Shown: in pieces, positions 15,831 through 16,901 of the stretch
Layout of the letters: each line of letters starts with the position of its first letter
Position numbering within the stretch: position 1 is the first letter of the stretch
Assembly: GCA_030640275.1 (NCBI GenBank)
Contig: DAOWJR010000024.1
Location: 1 to 16,901 of the forward strand
Source of the DNA: Actinomycetes bacterium
Lineage (GTDB): Bacteria > Actinomycetota > Humimicrobiia > JAHJRV01
DNA length: 16,901 nt
Direction of reading: 5' to 3'
Translations under genes and position numbers: made by a program
The notes under the pieces: model-generated
The model's input: the letters and a program-made list of their open reading frames with translations, nothing else
Database searches by the model: none
What the model was told of the DNA's origin: nothing

Positions 15831-16901
15831 TTTAAGCTATGATTTAGCTTAAAAACAAGATTTTCCACATAGTTTTTATCTATAGAAATTCTTTCTAAAT
15901 TTTCCAAAATATATCTTTCTAATCTCGTAGCACTAACTTGCTTTGTTGAGCAAGCTTGCCAATCTTTATGATGAGTAGAAGTGCAACGATAGTAAAAATA
16001 TCTTTTAAGTTTTCCTTGACTTCTCTTGTTGGTAAAACAAGGCGTCATTTTAGAACCGCATTCTTTACAATTGATCAAACCTCCAAAAAGAAAATCTCGG
16101 TAAACTCTGAATTTCTTATTTTTCTTTTTGTGAATTTTTTTAGCTAGTTCAAAAACCTTTTCAGAAATTATTGGTTCATGAATTCCTTGATAAATTTGGC
16201 CAGCATATTTAATTTTTCCAGCGTAAACAGGGTTTCTTAAAAGATAGCCGAGAACGTTTTTGTAAAAAAGATTACCGTTCCTGTTTTTAATATTTTTCTC
16301 TTTCAATAGCTCATAAACCTTGACTAAAGAACCGGTTTTAATATAAGTTTCAAAAATCAATCTTATAATTTCTGATTCCTTTTTATCAATAACAAGTTTT
16401 TTACTCTCTTTTTTATAGCCAAAGGGTGGAATTCCACCATTCCACATTCCTTTTTTAGCTCTTTCTACCATTTTATCTCTCGTTCTTTCACTGGCTAATT
16501 CCCTTTCAAATTGAGCAAAGGTAAGCATTATATTCCTTAATAGTCTGCCAGAAGGAGTAGAGGTGTCAAACCTTTCGGTTATAGAGATAAAGCTAACATC
16601 ATTTTGCTCAAAAAATTCTATCATTTGGTAAAAATCTTTGGGTGAACGGGTGAGCCTATCAATCTTATAAGCTAAAATGATATCAATTTTCTTTTGTTTT
16701 ATATCTTCAAGTAATTCCTGTAATGCTGGTCTCTTAATGTTAGCTCCGGTATGGCCAGCATCAGAATAGACTTTAAAAACCAGCCAGTTATTCTGACTTC
16801 TGATAAAAGCCCTGATTTTTTCTTCCTTAGCTTCTCAAGATGAAAATTCATTTTCAGGTTGGTTATCTTTTGATTCTCTTGGGTGATTTTCTCAGAGTTT
16901 G

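Larger units (their letters stand above)
15419..16834 (-). pseudogene. Large serine recombinase, N-terminus interrupted by TGA
   Basis: The serine recombinase family performs site-specific integration or excision. From the right, the resolvase-like part is seen as SDAGHTGANIKRPALQELL, AYKIDRLTRSPKDFYQ, ITERFDTSTPSGRLLRNIM and FAQFERELASERT. A Recombinase domain follows (PFGYKKESKKLVIDKKESEI), then a zinc ribbon (CKECGSKMTPC...CTSTHHKDWQACS) and a long helical tail. The frame is open to a TGA at 16835-16837; beyond it DNQPENEFSS still resembles the family start, up to another TGA at 16892-16894. The first in-frame ATG (16624) would omit the catalytic N-terminus, so the gene is probably inactive unless TGA is read through. 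The C-terminal residues come from a terminator hairpin and the tRNA-Asn fragment (MAPRVGLEPT), showing that the gene abuts its attachment site. Confidence 0.75.

Noticed and set aside
16835..16837. TGA as selenocysteine or as a reassigned sense codon
   Set aside because: Three genes in the window end with TGA, Trp is encoded by TGG, and no selenocysteine role is known in serine recombinases. A nonsense mutation is simpler.

Overview
The window looks like chromosomal DNA of an AT-rich, low-GC bacterium. The left 11.8 kb carries a housekeeping block in one direction: cdd, era, recO, glyQ, glyS, ppdK, dnaG, rpoD. This order (cytidine deaminase and Era, then RecO, both glycyl-tRNA synthetase subunits, then primase and the primary sigma factor) is the classic Firmicutes-type macromolecular-synthesis cluster. 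The bacterium could be a clostridial Firmicute or a neighbouring lineage such as Atribacterota; the sequence alone does not settle which. Several genes start at TTG behind strong Shine-Dalgarno sequences. TGA is used as a normal stop by three genes, so the standard bacterial code applies.

Positions 1-11848 are core genome. The gaps between genes carry copies of a short interspersed repeat family (TGTCATTGCGAG...GCAATCTC and a TGTCATTCTGA...GAAGAATCTC relative). ppdK, which encodes pyruvate phosphate dikinase, interrupts the information-processing genes and has its own extended -10 promoter and a hairpin-containing leader. Cdd and GlyS each carry a Lys/Glu/Ile-rich insertion. In glyS the insertion was visibly built by a DNA-level duplication.

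Positions 12117-12192 are an intact tRNA-Asn(GTT), and accessory DNA begins at its 3' end. The last 30 nt of the tRNA are repeated exactly at 15448-15477. Between the copies lies a compact 3.3-kb island with no recombinase of its own. It carries two apparent toxin-antitoxin-like operons: an XRE-HTH/ImmA-type Zn-peptidase gene overlapping a PIN-domain nuclease gene, and a Phd/YefM-type antitoxin overlapping a VapC-type PIN toxin. Both have palindromic, AT-rich control regions suggesting autoregulation.

Positions 15419 to the window end hold, on the minus strand, a large serine recombinase whose 3' end reads straight through the tRNA-Asn fragment. Its N-terminal catalytic region is broken by an in-frame TGA, so it looks inactivated here. 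The simplest reading is two tandem insertions at one tRNA-Asn site: an outer element with the serine recombinase, mostly beyond the window, and an inner recombinase-less island made of stability or defence genes. The island may have been mobilised in trans or captured by accretion.
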